Source: Symbiodinium sp. CCMP2592 (Eukaryota > Sar > Dinophyceae > Suessiales > Symbiodiniaceae). From it: a stretch of DNA of 64,000 nucleotides. The first letter of the stretch is position 1. Every line of letters begins with the position of its first letter. The stretch covers positions 1-64,000 of the forward strand of contig CAJNDT010005924.1 in NCBI GenBank assembly GCA_905221615.1, written 5' to 3'. The notes under the pieces were generated by a model, which worked only from the letters and a program-made list of their open reading frames with translations, made no database searches and was not told the DNA's origin. Both the position numbers and the translations under genes were made by a program. This document shows positions 1 through 11,529 of the stretch, piece after piece.

Positions 1-1529
1 AGCAACGGGCGCAAACAACCACAACAACAGCATCAAGAGCGATTGCTAATTTTAAATGAACAGGTTTGACTCTTCTTGGTTTGTAGCATCTTACAGCCCA
101 TCCAGAGTGAGTAATTGCCGATCCCAAGGTGTCCGTACGTCTCAAGAACAGGTGAATAATACTATTCAAATCGCTAGCTGGCACGAGTTTCGGATGGCTC
201 ATGTCCTTCAAAAGGCACCTCTATCAAACAAAAGTTATAGTTTTTGCATTTTGTTGCTCGTTTTGGACACCCAACTTGCCTCGGATTTCGGAGGTTTCAT
301 GTAGCAAGTCTAAATTTCAGTTCGCAGCGGTGCAGCCTGCACAAGCTAGTGCAGTCTCTCAAGCCGCAGTATGTACAAGCGCAGAGTTTGGTAAGTGCAG
401 GCTCTAATTTAAAGCATCAATTTGCACAATGCAATAGCAGTAGCAGTAACAAGGCTTGTAGGAGCAGTAGCAGCAGTAGCCGTAAAGCGTAGGTAGTAGT
501 AACCGTTGTCGGACTAGTCATAGTGCACATGTAACAGACATTCAATCGTTAGCGTTTTACTTTACTTCTTATGGGTTTACGGGCTAAACAACACGCGGGG
601 AATCCTAGACTAATCTACAAGAACCCTTCTTGTTACACGACCTAATCCAAGTTCGTATTTGCATATTGAAAACAAGCAGGTTCATTCAGTGCAAAGGAAG
701 TGGCGAGTGTGTGAGCACTCTTTTAGCGAGGCCTCTGTGGATATCTGCAACAAGCCTCCTAATGCGTCTGTGGAGATCTCTCTCTACGGTTGATGAGCTT
801 TCCACAGCTGGCGCATGTGGCACTGCCCAGGCAGTGATGGCACATGGTTCCTCATTTAGGCAAAATTAGGCTTCCGTGTGTGGTTCTATCGCACAGCAAT
901 GTGGCTGTTTTGTTTGAAGCAGGACGACGAAGACTGCGATGAGGGCGACTAATTAGTAGTGAACTGCTTATAATCTGGCGAGCCACGTGCCTCAAGATGT
1001 TCGAGGGATCCGTCTTGGACCTAACACATGGGCTCGTTCAATTCGTGGACTTGCTTGGACTTGTAGTGTCAGGTAGTTCAAGATGCACTATTCGGGTTTC
1101 GTTGCACCGCAACCGTGGGAAACTGCACCGCAGCAATGGGAAACTGAGAGCCTTCGGCGAAAAGACCCAGGCTTTGGTACATTCGGGATCTCTGTCTGCA
1201 GCTTCAGGGTTTAGGCTTGGAAAAGAGATATTGGTCCACGATCAGTTCAGAAATTGAACAAGGCCATCGTTGGTGTCTGCCATGTTTAGCAGGGCTGCTG
1301 ACATTATCTCACGGATCGCAGCGGTGCGCTGCTAGCCTGCATGGCGTTGAGATGTTCCGGGTAAGGCACTCAAAACTTTGGACTGTTAGCCCTGGCCCTA
1401 GACAATAATAATGCTTGTAGTAATCAGAGTAATAATGTTAACAGTAATAAAACATTGTAATGATGAAAACTGTATGCAGGTTCGGGATTTAGGCCACTGA
1501 TTAGCTTCGAGGGCCCGTTAGGATAAGGT
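1..1529. other. No gene recognised
   Basis: I see no supportable gene here. The stretch is mostly unique, with short CAG/AGT runs near 430-480 and little telomere-like sequence compared with what follows. Short open frames around 630-870 and 990-1410 lack motifs and are open on both strands, so I do not call them. Confidence 0.4.
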
Positions 1530-2156
1530 CTCAGCGGGGTGACCCTGACACGTAGCGGCTCGAAAAAAAGCTAAAGTTGTGATTTAAGAGGTAACGAAAC
1601 CCTAAACCCCAAAACCCTAAACCAAAATGGTTTAGATTTCGGTGACTGCAGGAGTGAAGGGTAGAGTGTAGCGTTGTGGAAGTTAGGATAGTGCGATTAA
1701 TATAGTAGGTGGAATAGGGTTTTGGGCCCATTTTACGAAATTTATAGTAAAGAATTGAGGCCCCTATAGTAGTGCGATTAGGTGGAGCCCCGCCTCCAAG
1801 CCCAGCGCAAACTGACAACCCCCCGAGAACAGCATGAACCCACCACCTGGTATGCGAATAAAGGCCAGGCCGCGCGTCTTGTTCCGCTGTCACCTCCCCC
1901 TCTCATTGAACACGCTTTAAGATAAGATCCCCAAAACCGCAAACCTCTATGCAATCCAAACCGTTACAAGACGTTTTTGTGAGCTCTAACACTACACTTT
2001 AAACCGTTTGAGCCCTAAATGTCTAATGTCAACCTCATATTTAGAATCCCCCCGCGTAATTGCAAAATCCAATCACCAGAACGTAATGAGAACCCCCCCC
2101 ACGTCTGTGCAGAATCCTTGCGTCTACAGCGGAAAAAACGTTCCTAGAATCTTGTT
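1530..2156. other. Degenerate telomere-like DNA with a partial FB-H repeat
   Basis: Scattered CCCTAAA-type words occur at 1600-1640 and 1980-2020. A damaged copy of foldback family H (ending in GGCCCCTATAGTAG) lies at about 1690-1773. No coding signal was seen. Confidence 0.4.
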
Positions 2157-2273
2157 CATATGGGTGGTTGTCAAATCAAAATTATGGTCCCTTTTTGGGT
2201 ACCCTAAATCTTAGGTACCGTAATACAAGAAGGACCCAAAAAGGGACCCTAATATTGACAGCCACCCATATAG
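2157..2273. repeat. Foldback element, family F copy 1
   Basis: The left arm ATATGGGTGGTTGTCAAA pairs with the right arm ending GACAGCCACCCATATAG. The inner arms AGGGTACC / GGTCCCTTTTTGGG also pair, so the whole unit can fold into one hairpin. Other copies are at 31.3, 32.8, 51.9 and 55.1 kb. Confidence 0.8.
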
Positions 2274-2603
2274 ATGAAAGCTCAGAGGAACTGCAAAGGA
2301 TGAAAGGCTCGTGGATTTCAATGACTCTGATGCTGGATCCGGACTCTTATTACGGAGGCTGGGGCTTAAATCCGCGGGGGGATGCGGTGGGGGGTGGGGC
2401 CTTTCTTTATGTGAAGTGAACATTCGGGCGAATGGCCCTATGGCACGAGGCCTTGCAGAGAGAGTCGGACCTCGACTGGAGGCGGCTTCTGGCACTTTGT
2501 AAAGCTACACCCTTGAGGCGTAGATTGGGTTTAGATGCCCGTAGTACTAGGCCCCTCGAGAGATTACGCCCCTCTAAACCCCCAAACCTGAACCGCCACA
2601 CCG

Positions 2604-2717
2604 TACTTAAAGGATCATGGGACTTAGTAACCAGGGTTATAATTAGGGTAACTCTAACTTATAACTACTTATAACCCCAATCAAGGTACTTACAACCTTA
2701 CTTAGGTCCTCCAAGTA
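2604..2717. repeat. Foldback element, family B copy 1
   Basis: The ends are TACTTAAAGGATCATGGG and a right arm closing in CTCCAAGTA. The interior reads GGGTTATAATTAGGG against ATAACCCCAATCAAGG. The right-hand ATCATGGG-type arm is degraded. Seven other family B copies are in the window. Confidence 0.75.
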
Positions 2718-2769
2718 AAACTTGATCCCCTCCCAAAAACCAGTCTTGAAGACCATGGGTTAAGGGTTC

Positions 2770-2928
2770 CCAGAGAGCCCAATACCCCTTAATTAAGGAA
2801 TATGGCTTAAATTATATTGGGCGTTAAACTTAATTAAGGAATATGGCTTAGATTATGTTGGGCGTTAAATTATGATTTAAGCCAGTTTAAGCTATATTCC
2901 TTAATTAAGGAGTATTGGGCTCTCTGGG
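2770..2928. repeat. Foldback element, family O copy 1, internally duplicated
   Basis: Ends CCCAGAGAGCCCAATA and TATTGGGCTCTCTGGG are perfect inverted repeats of 16 bp. Inside, the block TTAATTAAGGAATATGGCTT occurs twice in direct orientation before its inverted partner, which makes this copy longer than the others. Confidence 0.85.
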
Positions 2929-3031
2929 TTTATAGGGCTTAGGTTTAGGCCGCGAAACAACACCGTCTAACTGAAACTTTCAACAACCGCTCTAGAAGCC
3001 TCCCAGAGCCCGTATGGAACCCTTTAAGAAC

Positions 3032-3143
3032 CTAATGTAGGAAACTGACTAAGAAACCTTGGGCCTTCATTAAGGTTCCCTATATGAACCCTACTATTTG
3101 GGTGGTAATGGAGCCAGGTTTTCTTAATCAGGTTCCTACGCTA
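3032..3143. repeat. Foldback element, family R copy 1
   Basis: Left arm AATGTAGGAAACTGACTAAG pairs imperfectly with the right arm CTTAATCAGGTTCCTACG. A second copy with the same arms lies at 17.2 kb. Confidence 0.6.
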
Positions 3144-4344
3144 CCAATATGGAAACCTAAAACCTAAATAACACCTGTTCCCAAAACTCTGCTCCTAGTG
3201 CACTAGAACCTTGACCCGGATCTCAAAACCCTCACATCAGAAAACTTACATGAGTGGAACGATGTAAGACCATACTGCAACACCCGAGTCTCTAAAACCC
3301 CAAACCCTTTAACCTTAAACCGAGAAAAACTGGCACAACACAAAAACAAACCTCTTGAATACCTCACTGCGCCCTTTTTCCAAACCCCAAACCCCCAACG
3401 CCGTAAACCCTAAAACAATAAGACCCGAAAACCCAAAGCCCAGTCATGAAACGACCCTGAACCCTAAACCCCTATTTCGGAGCCTCATTGGCCGACCTTC
3501 TGCTTTTGGGCGGCGTTTAACCGCTTCACCATAAACCTGACAGCGGCTTTCTTCTTGTTCAGGGCTCAGGGTCTATAGGGTTTATAGGGTTGATAGGATT
3601 ACAAGGTTTATGGGGTTTATAGGGTTGTAGGGCTTATAGGGTTTAATGGGGACATAGGGTTTCTAGGGTGTATAGGGCTTGTAGGGTTCGGCCTGTTCTA
3701 GGGTTTAGGGTTTTAGGGTTTATAGGGCTTATAGACTCTAGGGTTCAGGGTTTCGGTGACAGCAGCTTTCTCTTTGTTTAACGGGCTCTTTTCCAACTGC
3801 ATGAACTCTGCTGCCGGAATCCCCCGAAAAGGGGTTGGGGGTTCGAGTTGAGGGCGTAGTCTAAGGTATAGATTTACGAGCTTGATCTATTCCTTTGCGG
3901 GCCAGTTTTGCTGACAGTTTCAGATATGGTTCTTGGGGCATGCTTCCCAGGCAGCATGATTTCAGCATGTATAGTTGATCCTTACCCTGAACCCCAAACC
4001 TTAAACCTTAGGGTTTCGGGCGACAAACGTTAGGGTTTCAGGCGGCAAAAGTTTTTGGGGGGTGCTGCCATGTGCAGAAAGGTCGACTTGAAGATCGGGA
4101 CTCACAGATCTTCTGGGCTATTCAAGTTAATAATATGGCTTCCTTAGTCTGGTAGCTGAAAAACCCTGTAACAAGAACCCAGTCTTTGGCCAGGGATGCC
4201 TTTGGTACCAACATGCCGGTTGCTGCGACTGCTCTTCGCGTTGCTGGAACGTGTCGGGGAGAAGCATCACCATGAATTGCATCGCTCCGGATTGGCGGAT
4301 TGGCGGGCTCTTCGATTTTCGGCGGTGGAGGAGGCGGTGGCACT
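3144..4344. other. Telomere-like and unique DNA, no gene recognised
   Basis: CCCTAAA-like words occur at 3290-3480. A degenerate array in which the unit has drifted to TTTATAGGG or GTAGGG spans about 3555-3760. The rest is unique sequence without a convincing reading frame. Confidence 0.5.
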
Positions 4345-4441
4345 GTTGATGATAGAAGTCTTGCATTACCTTAAGGACCCTAAACTATGGGAATTATGGT
4401 ATATTCCTTATTATGGGTAATGCAGGATTTATATCATCAAC
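4345..4441. repeat. Foldback element, family A copy 1
   Basis: Left arm GTTGATGATAGAAGTCTTGC is a mutated partner of the right arm GCAGGATTTATATCATCAAC. The loop holds TAAGGACCCTAAACTATGGG. It is a member of the GGTTGATGATATAAATCCTG family, present six times. Confidence 0.8.
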
Positions 4442-4925
4442 CGCAGGACTGGCTTCCACTGCTTGGCCTCCGAGCTTGCTGCTGCGGCCTTTGTTGATGC
4501 AGACTGTAATCATCTCGGCCTGCTATGCATCAAGTACTCTTCACTGGAGCTAGCCCTAAACCGCTCCCTGGCCCGAAAGAAAGTTGGCCCTGTAATTACT
4601 GTTAGTTTTTGGTGGTACAGGCACAAGCATTTGAGTTCAAGAAGGTTACCTACAGGAGATCCACTCGCCGACTCGGGAATTTGATCCTGGTTGATTTCGA
4701 GCCGTACCTGAGACTGGTACGAACATCAGTTTTGCTCGGACACAGTGTGATCGCTTGTAGTGGTAGAGCTGCATACTGCCATGCAAACAACCCTTGGGAA
4801 CCACTCTCATTCCCCTCCTTAAGACCACATAGAAGACTGAAATCATGGCCCTTAAAGAAAAGCGATTCATTGACCAGCGGTCTGCATTTCATTACTTTTC
4901 AACCCAAAGTCCTAATCACCTACTA
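4442..4925. other. No gene recognised
   Basis: Unique sequence of mixed composition. Overlapping open frames exist on both strands (4609-4974 plus, 4646-4892 minus), but none carries a recognisable motif and the two strands look equally plausible, so no gene is called. Confidence 0.35.
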
Positions 4926-5024
4926 CAGGGGCCTTAATAATCAGAATAGGGTTCTGAGGCCCATCATACTATAATTATAATAATGACCCCCCAAAATAAT
5001 ACTGGCAATTGTTTCGGCCCCTAT
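4926..5024. repeat. Foldback element, family H copy 1
   Basis: Ends CAGGGGCCTTAATAATCAGA and TTTCGGCCCCTATA pair. The interior GGGTTCTGAGGCCCAT...ACCCCCCAAAATAATACTGG is shared with copies at 22.0, 25.4 and 26.7 kb. Confidence 0.75.
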
Positions 5025-5084
5025 ACTAAACCCCCATAATACTCCTTATAGAAGCCCTAAAACGGAACCCTAGTCTACTTATTA

Positions 5085-5270
5085 AGAGGAGGATTAGTGC
5101 TAGGATCCCTTATACTTGACCTTAAGGGCATGAGGATAGTGATGTTCCAATCTTCTGGCTTCTACTACAGTAGAAGCCCAAAAGTGGGAAACCTCATAGC
5201 GCAAATCCTTAAGAGTAATGTATAAGGAATCCCAGCACTTGTTGGCCTTAGTCCGGTTTCCAACTTTATG
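5085..5270. repeat. Two abutting, damaged family E half-elements
   Basis: TTCCAATCTTCTGGCTTCTA (right arm of one E unit) is followed at once by AGTAGAAGCCCAAAAGTGGG (left arm of a variant E unit). The variant reappears inverted at 32.31-32.41 kb with the inner words CTTAAGAGTAATGTATA conserved. Confidence 0.55.
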
Positions 5271-5479
5271 GGGGTTTACTACTACCTTAACAAACCAAAA
5301 CCTTTTTTTTGTAGGGCCCCTATCAATTCCACATTAGGGTTTATAATAAGAACCTACAAAAAGTAGGGTTTGGTAGTTTAAAGGTATGGCTAGTCTCCGC
5401 TTCGGCAACAGACGCAGGGACTCCCCGCTGCTCGCTGTCAAAAAGGCGCTGAGTGCAGTTCCAAATGCACTGCTGGTCC

Positions 5480-5766
5480 TCTAGGGTTTAGGGTTTAGGG
5501 TCCTCCACAGGCTTGGGGTTAGTAAGGTTTAGGTTACTTTGTCTTTATGAGCTCCTTTTTACAAGGTTTAGGGTTGAGGGTTTAGGGTTTAGTTTAGGTT
5601 AGCGAGGTTAAGGGTTACAAGGTTTGCTGCGTGTGAATCAATCGTCGTAAACCTTGACTTAGACCATGGAGGAGGCTCGAGAGAGTTGGGATCTTTCCGG
5701 GTCAAGATGCCTTTAGGGCTTTAGGGTTTAGGGTCTAGGGTTTAGGCCCCCTAAACCCTAAACCCA
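5480..5766. repeat. Degenerate telomere-like arrays with a head-to-head junction
   Basis: TTTAGGG-type words at 5480-5610 are followed at 5711-5766 by TTTAGGG units that switch directly to CCCTAAA units at GGCCCCCTAAACCC. That orientation resembles a tiny telomere-telomere fusion or a small hairpin. Confidence 0.6.
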
Positions 5767-6030
5767 GTGTTGCAGTGGTGCGGCGTTGGCATTTCAGGAT
5801 GAAGTTGCGGAGCTTGAGTATTCCTGAAATCCTGAACCCTACCAAATAGGCCCCATAGCAGCTCCTTTTTGGGACTACCTTATTATAATAGGATCCTAAA
5901 TATGACTGGTAGGATATAGAGGGTTAGCGTGTAGTTTAGGGTTTAGGGTTAAGGATATAGGGAAACCTAAACCCCCAAGCCCCATTACCCCTACTGTCCA
6001 CAATGTGCAGCTTTGCGAAAGAGCTCAAAA

Positions 6031-6136
6031 GGAATCTCAGAAAGTTGGAACATGAGTTAGAGATGCGTAATGCTGGGATTCACTATAACTTACCTTAGAT
6101 ACATCCTGTGAGGTTCCAGCATTCTGGCTTCCTCTG
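6031..6136. repeat. Foldback element, family E variant
   Basis: Left arm CTCAGAAAGTTGGAACATGA pairs with the right arm TTCCAGCATTCTGGCTTCC, with several mismatches. It is related to the GTAGAAGCCAGAAAGTTGGA family. Confidence 0.6.
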
Positions 6137-6282
6137 TAAATCGCAGAGCCTCACAACGTCACACCTTAGATTTTGGGACTGGGGCGAATCCTGCTTCATG
6201 GTAGAATGTTGGATAAAGGACCGATTGCTGTAAACCTGGGTTAGAATGTTACAAGCACAATCATGCTAGATAGCTTGCTACG

Positions 6283-6369
6283 GTTGATGATATATATCCT
6301 GCATGACCTGCAATAATAAGGAATATACCAGTTTACGGTCCTTTGGTAATGCAGGATTCTATCATCAAC
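6283..6369. repeat. Foldback element, family A copy 2
   Basis: GTTGATGATATATATCCTGC pairs with GCAGGATTCTATCATCAAC. It is slightly shorter than the other copies (87 bp). Flanks are TA on both sides outside CGG...CCG, compatible with a very short target duplication. Confidence 0.8.
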
Positions 6370-6548
6370 CGTATCAAAGCTCCAAGACTTGGCAGTACCC
6401 TACTTACATACAACTTACCATATCTTACCTACAACGCGGAGGCTATACCGTATACTGTATAGCCTACTACATCTCTTCGAAAGGTTTGCAGCAGCCTTAC
6501 ATTACCTAAACCAAGAGCCAGTACTGCCGCACTCCAAATCCTGAAACA

Positions 6549-6661
6549 GGTTCATGGGTAGTTATAAGTGGGGTTATAAGTCCCCTAATATAGGTTATAA
6601 CTTATAACCATAGATATCCTTCTTATAGTCCTACTTATAACTACCCATGAACCTCCAAGTA
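6549..6661. repeat. Foldback element, family N copy 1
   Basis: Ends GTTCATGGGTAGTTATAAGT and ACTTATAACTACCCATGAAC are perfect over 20 bp and are followed by CTCCAAGTA. The same CTCCAAGTA terminus is found in families B and C. A second copy is at 49.3 kb. Confidence 0.85.
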
Positions 6662-8386
6662 AGCCGCCCTAAGCCGAAGCAACACACGAAGCCCCAAACC
6701 GAAACCCGAAACCCCCAGCCTGCAATTTCCGTCGGCCGGCAAAACACAACATCAGTCTTCATAGTAATCATTGTGCCCCCTTGCTCTTTATGCTCCGGCA
6801 TAAATAGAACAGAACTCTCCGGAAGAACTTGAAGACACGTATGCTGCTCACGATTCCGACTTTCTATAGGGGCCTTGATGATTGCGTCAGGGCTTTTCGG
6901 TATCTTGTAATATAAAGCGTCGGGATCAGGGTTTGGGTTTAGAGCTTAGGGTGGAGATGGCGGGATAATAATAAAGGCAGGCTTTTACTAGATTCCGACC
7001 CCCGAAGTGGCTCCTTGTACGCAAGCGAATCCTCTGGAGTGTCCACACACCTGTGGTTCCATAAAGGTTTCAATTCCAATAGACGATTCTTACAAGAGTA
7101 CCGTCAAGGGTACTATAAAGCTTCCTCTCACGGTTCCTCTCAAGGTGTCGTATAAGGGTTCTGTCAAGTCTCCCATCAGGGTCCCTAGCAACACTCGGAA
7201 GGGCAAGCATTGGTGACGAAGGAATTTGACGAAGGGTAGGGTAATGAACGTCATTAATGCTTTCATGGCTTTTGCGTTTGGTGTAGGCTGGAAGGAACAG
7301 GGTCTATGCTGACTTCGTATTGGCTACCGGTTCAACAAGGACTTAGGGTAAAACGGAGATATAGCTAAGCCGATGCCACAGTGTCCACACAGATCACGAA
7401 GGTCATCACCTTGCACGACATGCCTCATCGTGCAACTATGGAGCCGTGTATGCCCACCACAACACTTGAAGTGCAACCTGAGCGGTCTCAAGCCTCGTAA
7501 CCTAACCATGCCAAATGCCATCCAAGTCGTCCTAAGTCCTTTTTGTGGGGGGAGGACTTACAAACAACACTATAACATAAAATGTTACTTCGTTACTAGG
7601 GTATGCAATGTTGTAGGGATGCCAGACTTAACATATACAGCAATTTCCGGACTGTCGGACATACTGCAACGCGGGTCTCAGTTTGACGAAGTCATAAACA
7701 ACACTATGAGTGGGCGTATACTTGTGGAGTCAACCATTAATACACTCCAGCCCGATCGAAGCTACAGGTGAGCAGCAGTTCAACATGATAACATCTCCCA
7801 ACGAGCCCGGTCATCCTCGATCTTCCAGCATGGAGATACTCACCTATCACCAATGCTATTCTCACTAATAGGTTAATATCCAGGGCAACATCACTGGTGT
7901 AGGATTTCAGGGTTACGCTAAGGGTTTAGGGTACAGTATCCGTAGCGCGGCTTAACTCACCACCGTCGTCTTCAAAGCCATGAACTACGATCAGGGTCGG
8001 TAGACACAACATACCTTCCATTGTGATGCTGGCAGGCAACGTTTGGAGCCCTGTGTGCAGCATGCATGGTAGGACATTTCAATCCCCTGAATCCTCTCTG
8101 CCCCTCGCCTGGCCAGTACCGTACCCTTCCTGAAATCCAAGCCTGACTCTGCACAGCCGTACAAGAAAGATGTTCCATTCCTTCACAAACCGTCTTTGAA
8201 GCCGCCCGTCCCAAATTCCCCCCCAACACTTCGATTGAAATCCACCTCTCAAAACAGTGGCCCAAGATCTTCATCGTCGCTTTCTGCCCCTGGAGCCGTG
8301 CCGACAGGAACGGTGCGCTTCCCCTACTCTCCCCTGCCTCGGGTGTTCGAGCCCTAACCCCAAGCACGGCTGTGGATACGTCTCAC
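6662..8386. other. Long stretch without a recognised gene
   Basis: Mostly unique sequence. Short, imperfect repeats of TCAAGGGT/ATAAGGGT words occur at 7090-7190. Open frames at 7373-7771 (plus) and 7972-8367 (minus) contain no motif I can name and both strands are open, so they are not called. Confidence 0.35.
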
Positions 8387-8470
8387 GGTTCAGGGTTTAG
8401 GGGTTTATGGCTTAGGGTTTACGGCGTAGGGTTTAGGGGTTTAGGGTTTACGGTTTAGGGGTTTAGGGTC
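8387..8470. repeat. Degenerate telomere-like array (TTTAGGG/TTTAGGGG/TTTACGG)
   Basis: About eleven head-to-tail units of TTTAGGG and near variants run through this stretch in one orientation. Confidence 0.8.
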
Positions 8471-8649
8471 TTCTTGACGATCTTCCTGCTCTGGTTCAAG
8501 GTTTCCTACCCAACATTGGGCAAAGCGCTCACCCTCAACCCATGTCTTCCCACGAGCCAGCCAACCCAGGCACGTGAGCTTTGTGAATCCTGGCCACCAG
8601 CCCTTGTCCCGCTCCTAGGGTTTTCGGGGGCACAATGCAGTGTAGGGTC

Positions 8650-8773
8650 ATCCCAGACCCCCGGGAGGATCTGGAAAGTAGATCCCCTAATTTGGGGCTC
8701 TACACTACTAAGGGTACCTTATAGGAACCCCATTAAGGGATCTACTTTTTGGATCCTCCCGGGGGTTTGGGAT
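8650..8773. repeat. Foldback element, family I copy 1
   Basis: TCCCAGACCCCCGGGAGGAT pairs with ATCCTCCCGGGGGTTTGGGA; the inner arms GTAGATCCCCTAATTTGGGG and GGGATCTAC also pair. A second copy is at 23.65 kb. Confidence 0.85.
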
Positions 8774-8804
8774 TGGACTGACAAGGGTTGTAGATTGGAT
8801 TCAG

Positions 8805-8910
8805 CCCAAAGGCTCCATGTACCTTTATAGTAGATACTTACGACTTACAGAGGTCCCTATATAGGCACTTTAAGGCCTAAGGACCTACTATACGGGTACA
8901 TGGAGCCTTA
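8805..8910. repeat. Foldback element, family G copy 1
   Basis: GGCTCCATGTACC and GGTACATGGAGCC form the outer arms; the centre CCTATATAGG is itself palindromic. The second arm GGCCTAAGGACCTACTATA matches the copy at 20.2 kb. Confidence 0.8.
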
Positions 8911-10365
8911 GGGCAGGTCTTCTTGGGGTTCATATATAGAGTCCTATAAGAAGGTAATCCCAAAAAGGATCTACTTTGGGGCCTATGGGTAAACCCTAAA
9001 CCATCCTAAAACTGCCTTCTGCCTGTTTTTTAGCGTAGAATCACCGATATGTTATCGATACGACCAGGGTCTGATCCTTGATGCCGAGCAGTTTAACCGA
9101 CCATGATTATCGGAAATTGTACAAGCGTTAAACGGGTCATACATCGGGCTTGTATGACTCGCACCCCGAAAAGTCTGAACCCTCAACCCTCAACACCAAG
9201 ACTTCAACAACAAGCGAACAGAGAAAGTTGAAGCCCTAAACCCGGTCGCCTGGAGCACTTGCTGCATGTGCATCAAACCGGCGGCCCGCTCCATCTGCAG
9301 AGCTTTTGGATACCGTTTCGGGTTTACTTAAGGGTTTAGGGCTTAAGGGTTCAAAGGTCTAAGGATTTGTTTTGCAGGACCGCTGTTCCAGGGTTTGAGG
9401 GTTTAGGGTTCAAGGGTTTAGGGCTTAAAGGGCTCAGGGGATTTGGTTAGGGTGCAGGAGATTAGATCTCAGGTTCCAGGAGTGCATCGGTAGGCTAAAC
9501 ATCTTTGATGACCAATTCAGGCGGACGGGACCACGTACCACGGGTTGAGGGTTTTATTAGGGTTGCTCCTGATGTGGACAGCTTCGAGAAGTCATGCGAG
9601 AAAACGCAGGACCATGTGAGGCCAGGGCACGTAATGGACACACCACACTGCTTTGAGCTTCCGTCGCCGAGAAACCGGGAAAGAGCAGCAAGCGTCTGAT
9701 TTCTTCGCAGAGTCTGCGAAGAAAGGGAGACGTGGACAAAAGGGGTTTCGTCATCTAGATAACGTACATTGATTCGAGATTACGAACTCTTGGAGACAAC
9801 TTCAAGCTCGAACGCCCTGATTCTCAAGCCCACCATCGAAGCCAGAAGCCCCCAAGAACCAAAAGGGTGAAACAGCCCAAACTCCTCTCACCCCGAAGCG
9901 ATGGCTGATTTACCTCGAACGGACTGCAGTACGCAGAACATGAACAACTGCGGTTTGACCAGGCCTTCTAAACCTTAAGATCCAAAACTGCTGCCTTCAA
10001 AGAAAAGCCTACACCCCAAACCCTAAAGCCTCAACTTCACCCATAGTCCACCACTGGGGCTCTGATCTCCCGATCGTCCAAGAGCCGGGCATCACTTGCC
10101 GACGCCCCTCCGGACTGGCCAAAGCCATCCATCTCCCTGACTTAGGGACTTTGGGCGCTTAGGGACCTTGGTCTCTTCGGGACCTTGGTCTCTTCGGGAC
10201 TTTGGGCTCTTAAAGACTTCGTGCTCTTAGCGAACATCCCCCAAGGCTGAAATCATAAAGAAATCCCAATGCCGAGAAGCCCTTTATCCTGAACTCCAAA
10301 CTCAAAGTCCTCATCCCGGAACCGAAAACTCTGACTCGTGAACGCCAAAGGCGTGGAGACTTTGG
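8911..10365. other. Telomere-like words and unique DNA, no gene recognised
   Basis: TTTAGGG-type words occur at 9320-9440. Between 10141 and 10240 the phrase GGGACCTTGGTCTCTTC is repeated in tandem with variation. The rest is unique, without coding motifs. Confidence 0.4.
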
Positions 10366-10483
10366 ATACCCCAAAGGGTCCTAGGTACTGTTATTGGGGA
10401 TACTTCCCTAAATCATAATAACAAATCCTAATATAGAAACCCTACATTCTACTATACAGGTACTTTGGACCCTTTGGGTACAG
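10366..10483. repeat. Foldback element, single-copy type U
   Basis: TACCCCAAAGGGTCCTAGGTAC and GTACTTTGGACCCTTTGGGTA (20-bp arms with small mismatches) flank an AT-rich centre. No second copy was seen in the window. Confidence 0.6.
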
Positions 10484-10561
10484 CTGTAGACGGAGGGGTT
10501 CAGGCCTTCGAGTCCAATGGGGTTTCAAAGCAGGTTTTGCACCTTTTGGGACCTTGGACCC

Positions 10562-10685
10562 TACTTGGAGGATCATGGGACTTAGTGAGTAAGGTTATAA
10601 GTACCTTAATTGGGGTTATAAGTAGTCATGAGTAGAGTTACCTTAATTATAACCCTAGTTACTAAGTCCCATGACCCCTTAAGTA
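10562..10685. repeat. Foldback element, family B copy 2
   Basis: TACTTGGAGGATCATGGGAC pairs with GTCCCATGACCCCTTAAGTA. Inner arms GGTTATAAGTACCTTAATTG and TTACCTTAATTATAACCC also pair. Confidence 0.85.
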
Positions 10686-10777
10686 GGCATCTTGCGCCTT
10701 GGGATTCCGAGTTAGGGCGTAGCTTCGCAGATGGCAAGATTGTCGAAGCCTTGAGCAGTCCAGGGCTGTGCTCTACA

Positions 10778-10877
10778 GGGAACTCCAGAAAGTTGGAATA
10801 TGGTTTCATGGTAGGTTACCCTATAATTTACCATAGAAGGCTTAGGATAATCATATTCCAACTTTCTGGCTTTTACC
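10778..10877. repeat. Foldback element, family E copy
   Basis: AACTCCAGAAAGTTGGAATA pairs with TATTCCAACTTTCTGGCTT. The interior GGTAGGTTACCCTATAATTTACC differs from the standard GGATCCTA core of this family. Confidence 0.75.
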
Positions 10878-11150
10878 TTATTCTGGCTCGGGCAGTTCTT
10901 GCGATCCCGGCGAATATGAGCTGCTACAAGCTTCTGAAAGTTTAGGGCTTAGGGATGTGACTGTGGTGCCTTAAACGGGTAGGCTCCATCGAAACAGCTA
11001 TAGTATGATTATACAGGGACTATAAAGGGATAGGATTAGTTGTTCAATCCTCTGTAGGCCCGTGCTTTCTATCCTCAGAACTGCGGTGTCGGAGGGTCGA
11101 GTCGCGCGTCGTACGAAGCCGTGTGCCCTTGACATACCCCAACCAGAACG

Positions 11151-11247
11151 GTTGATGATATAAATCCTGCATTATCCATCATACGGAATATACCATAATT
11201 CACATAGTTTAGGGTCCTTAAGGTAATGCAGGATTTATATCATCAAC
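11151..11247. repeat. Foldback element, family A copy 3
   Basis: Near-perfect hairpin. GTTGATGATATAAATCCTGC pairs fully with GCAGGATTTATATCATCAAC, and inner arms ATACCATAATTCACATAG / TTTAGGGTCCTTAAGG complete the fold. The outer flanks read GAA on both sides of CGG...CCG. Confidence 0.9.
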
Positions 11248-11368
11248 CGGAACCGCAGGTTTAGGATGTTGAAGGCCCTAAACGGTAACCCTAAACCCTA
11301 AACCCTTTCTGGACTCCGGGGCTGGGGTGTCAGCGTTGAGAGATTCCGGAGCTTTAGGCTGACACCAA

Positions 11369-11474
11369 CTACCTATAGTCTCCATTGTAGTTCCTTTTTT
11401 TGGTTTAACCAAACATATATTTAGGATCCTATAAGGTAACCCCAAAAAGGAACTACAATGGAGACTATAGGTAG
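11369..11474. repeat. Foldback element, type Q
   Basis: CTACCTATAGTCTCCATTGT and ACAATGGAGACTATAGGTAG are perfect 20-bp inverted ends, extended by AGTTCCTTTTT / AAAAAGGAACT. The centre carries TAGGATCCTATAAGG, the GGATCC core also found in families E, J and O. Confidence 0.85.
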
Positions 11475-11529
11475 AAGTTATCTGTTATCTTGTTAGGTTC
11501 CGGCGTGATAGAACAGCAGACCTCGGAGG

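Noticed and set aside
630..870. Possible exon with several Cys on the minus strand
   Set aside because: The apparent Cys pairs fall in a frame that soon meets stops; competing frames on both strands are equally open.
6283..6369. TA target duplication for foldback family A
   Set aside because: TA fits copy 2, but copies 3 and 6 show GAA and TT instead, so no consistent duplication length can be claimed.
7972..8367. 131-codon minus-strand frame
   Set aside because: No motif, no splice context and no hydrophobic segment; likely chance openness in GC-richer DNA.
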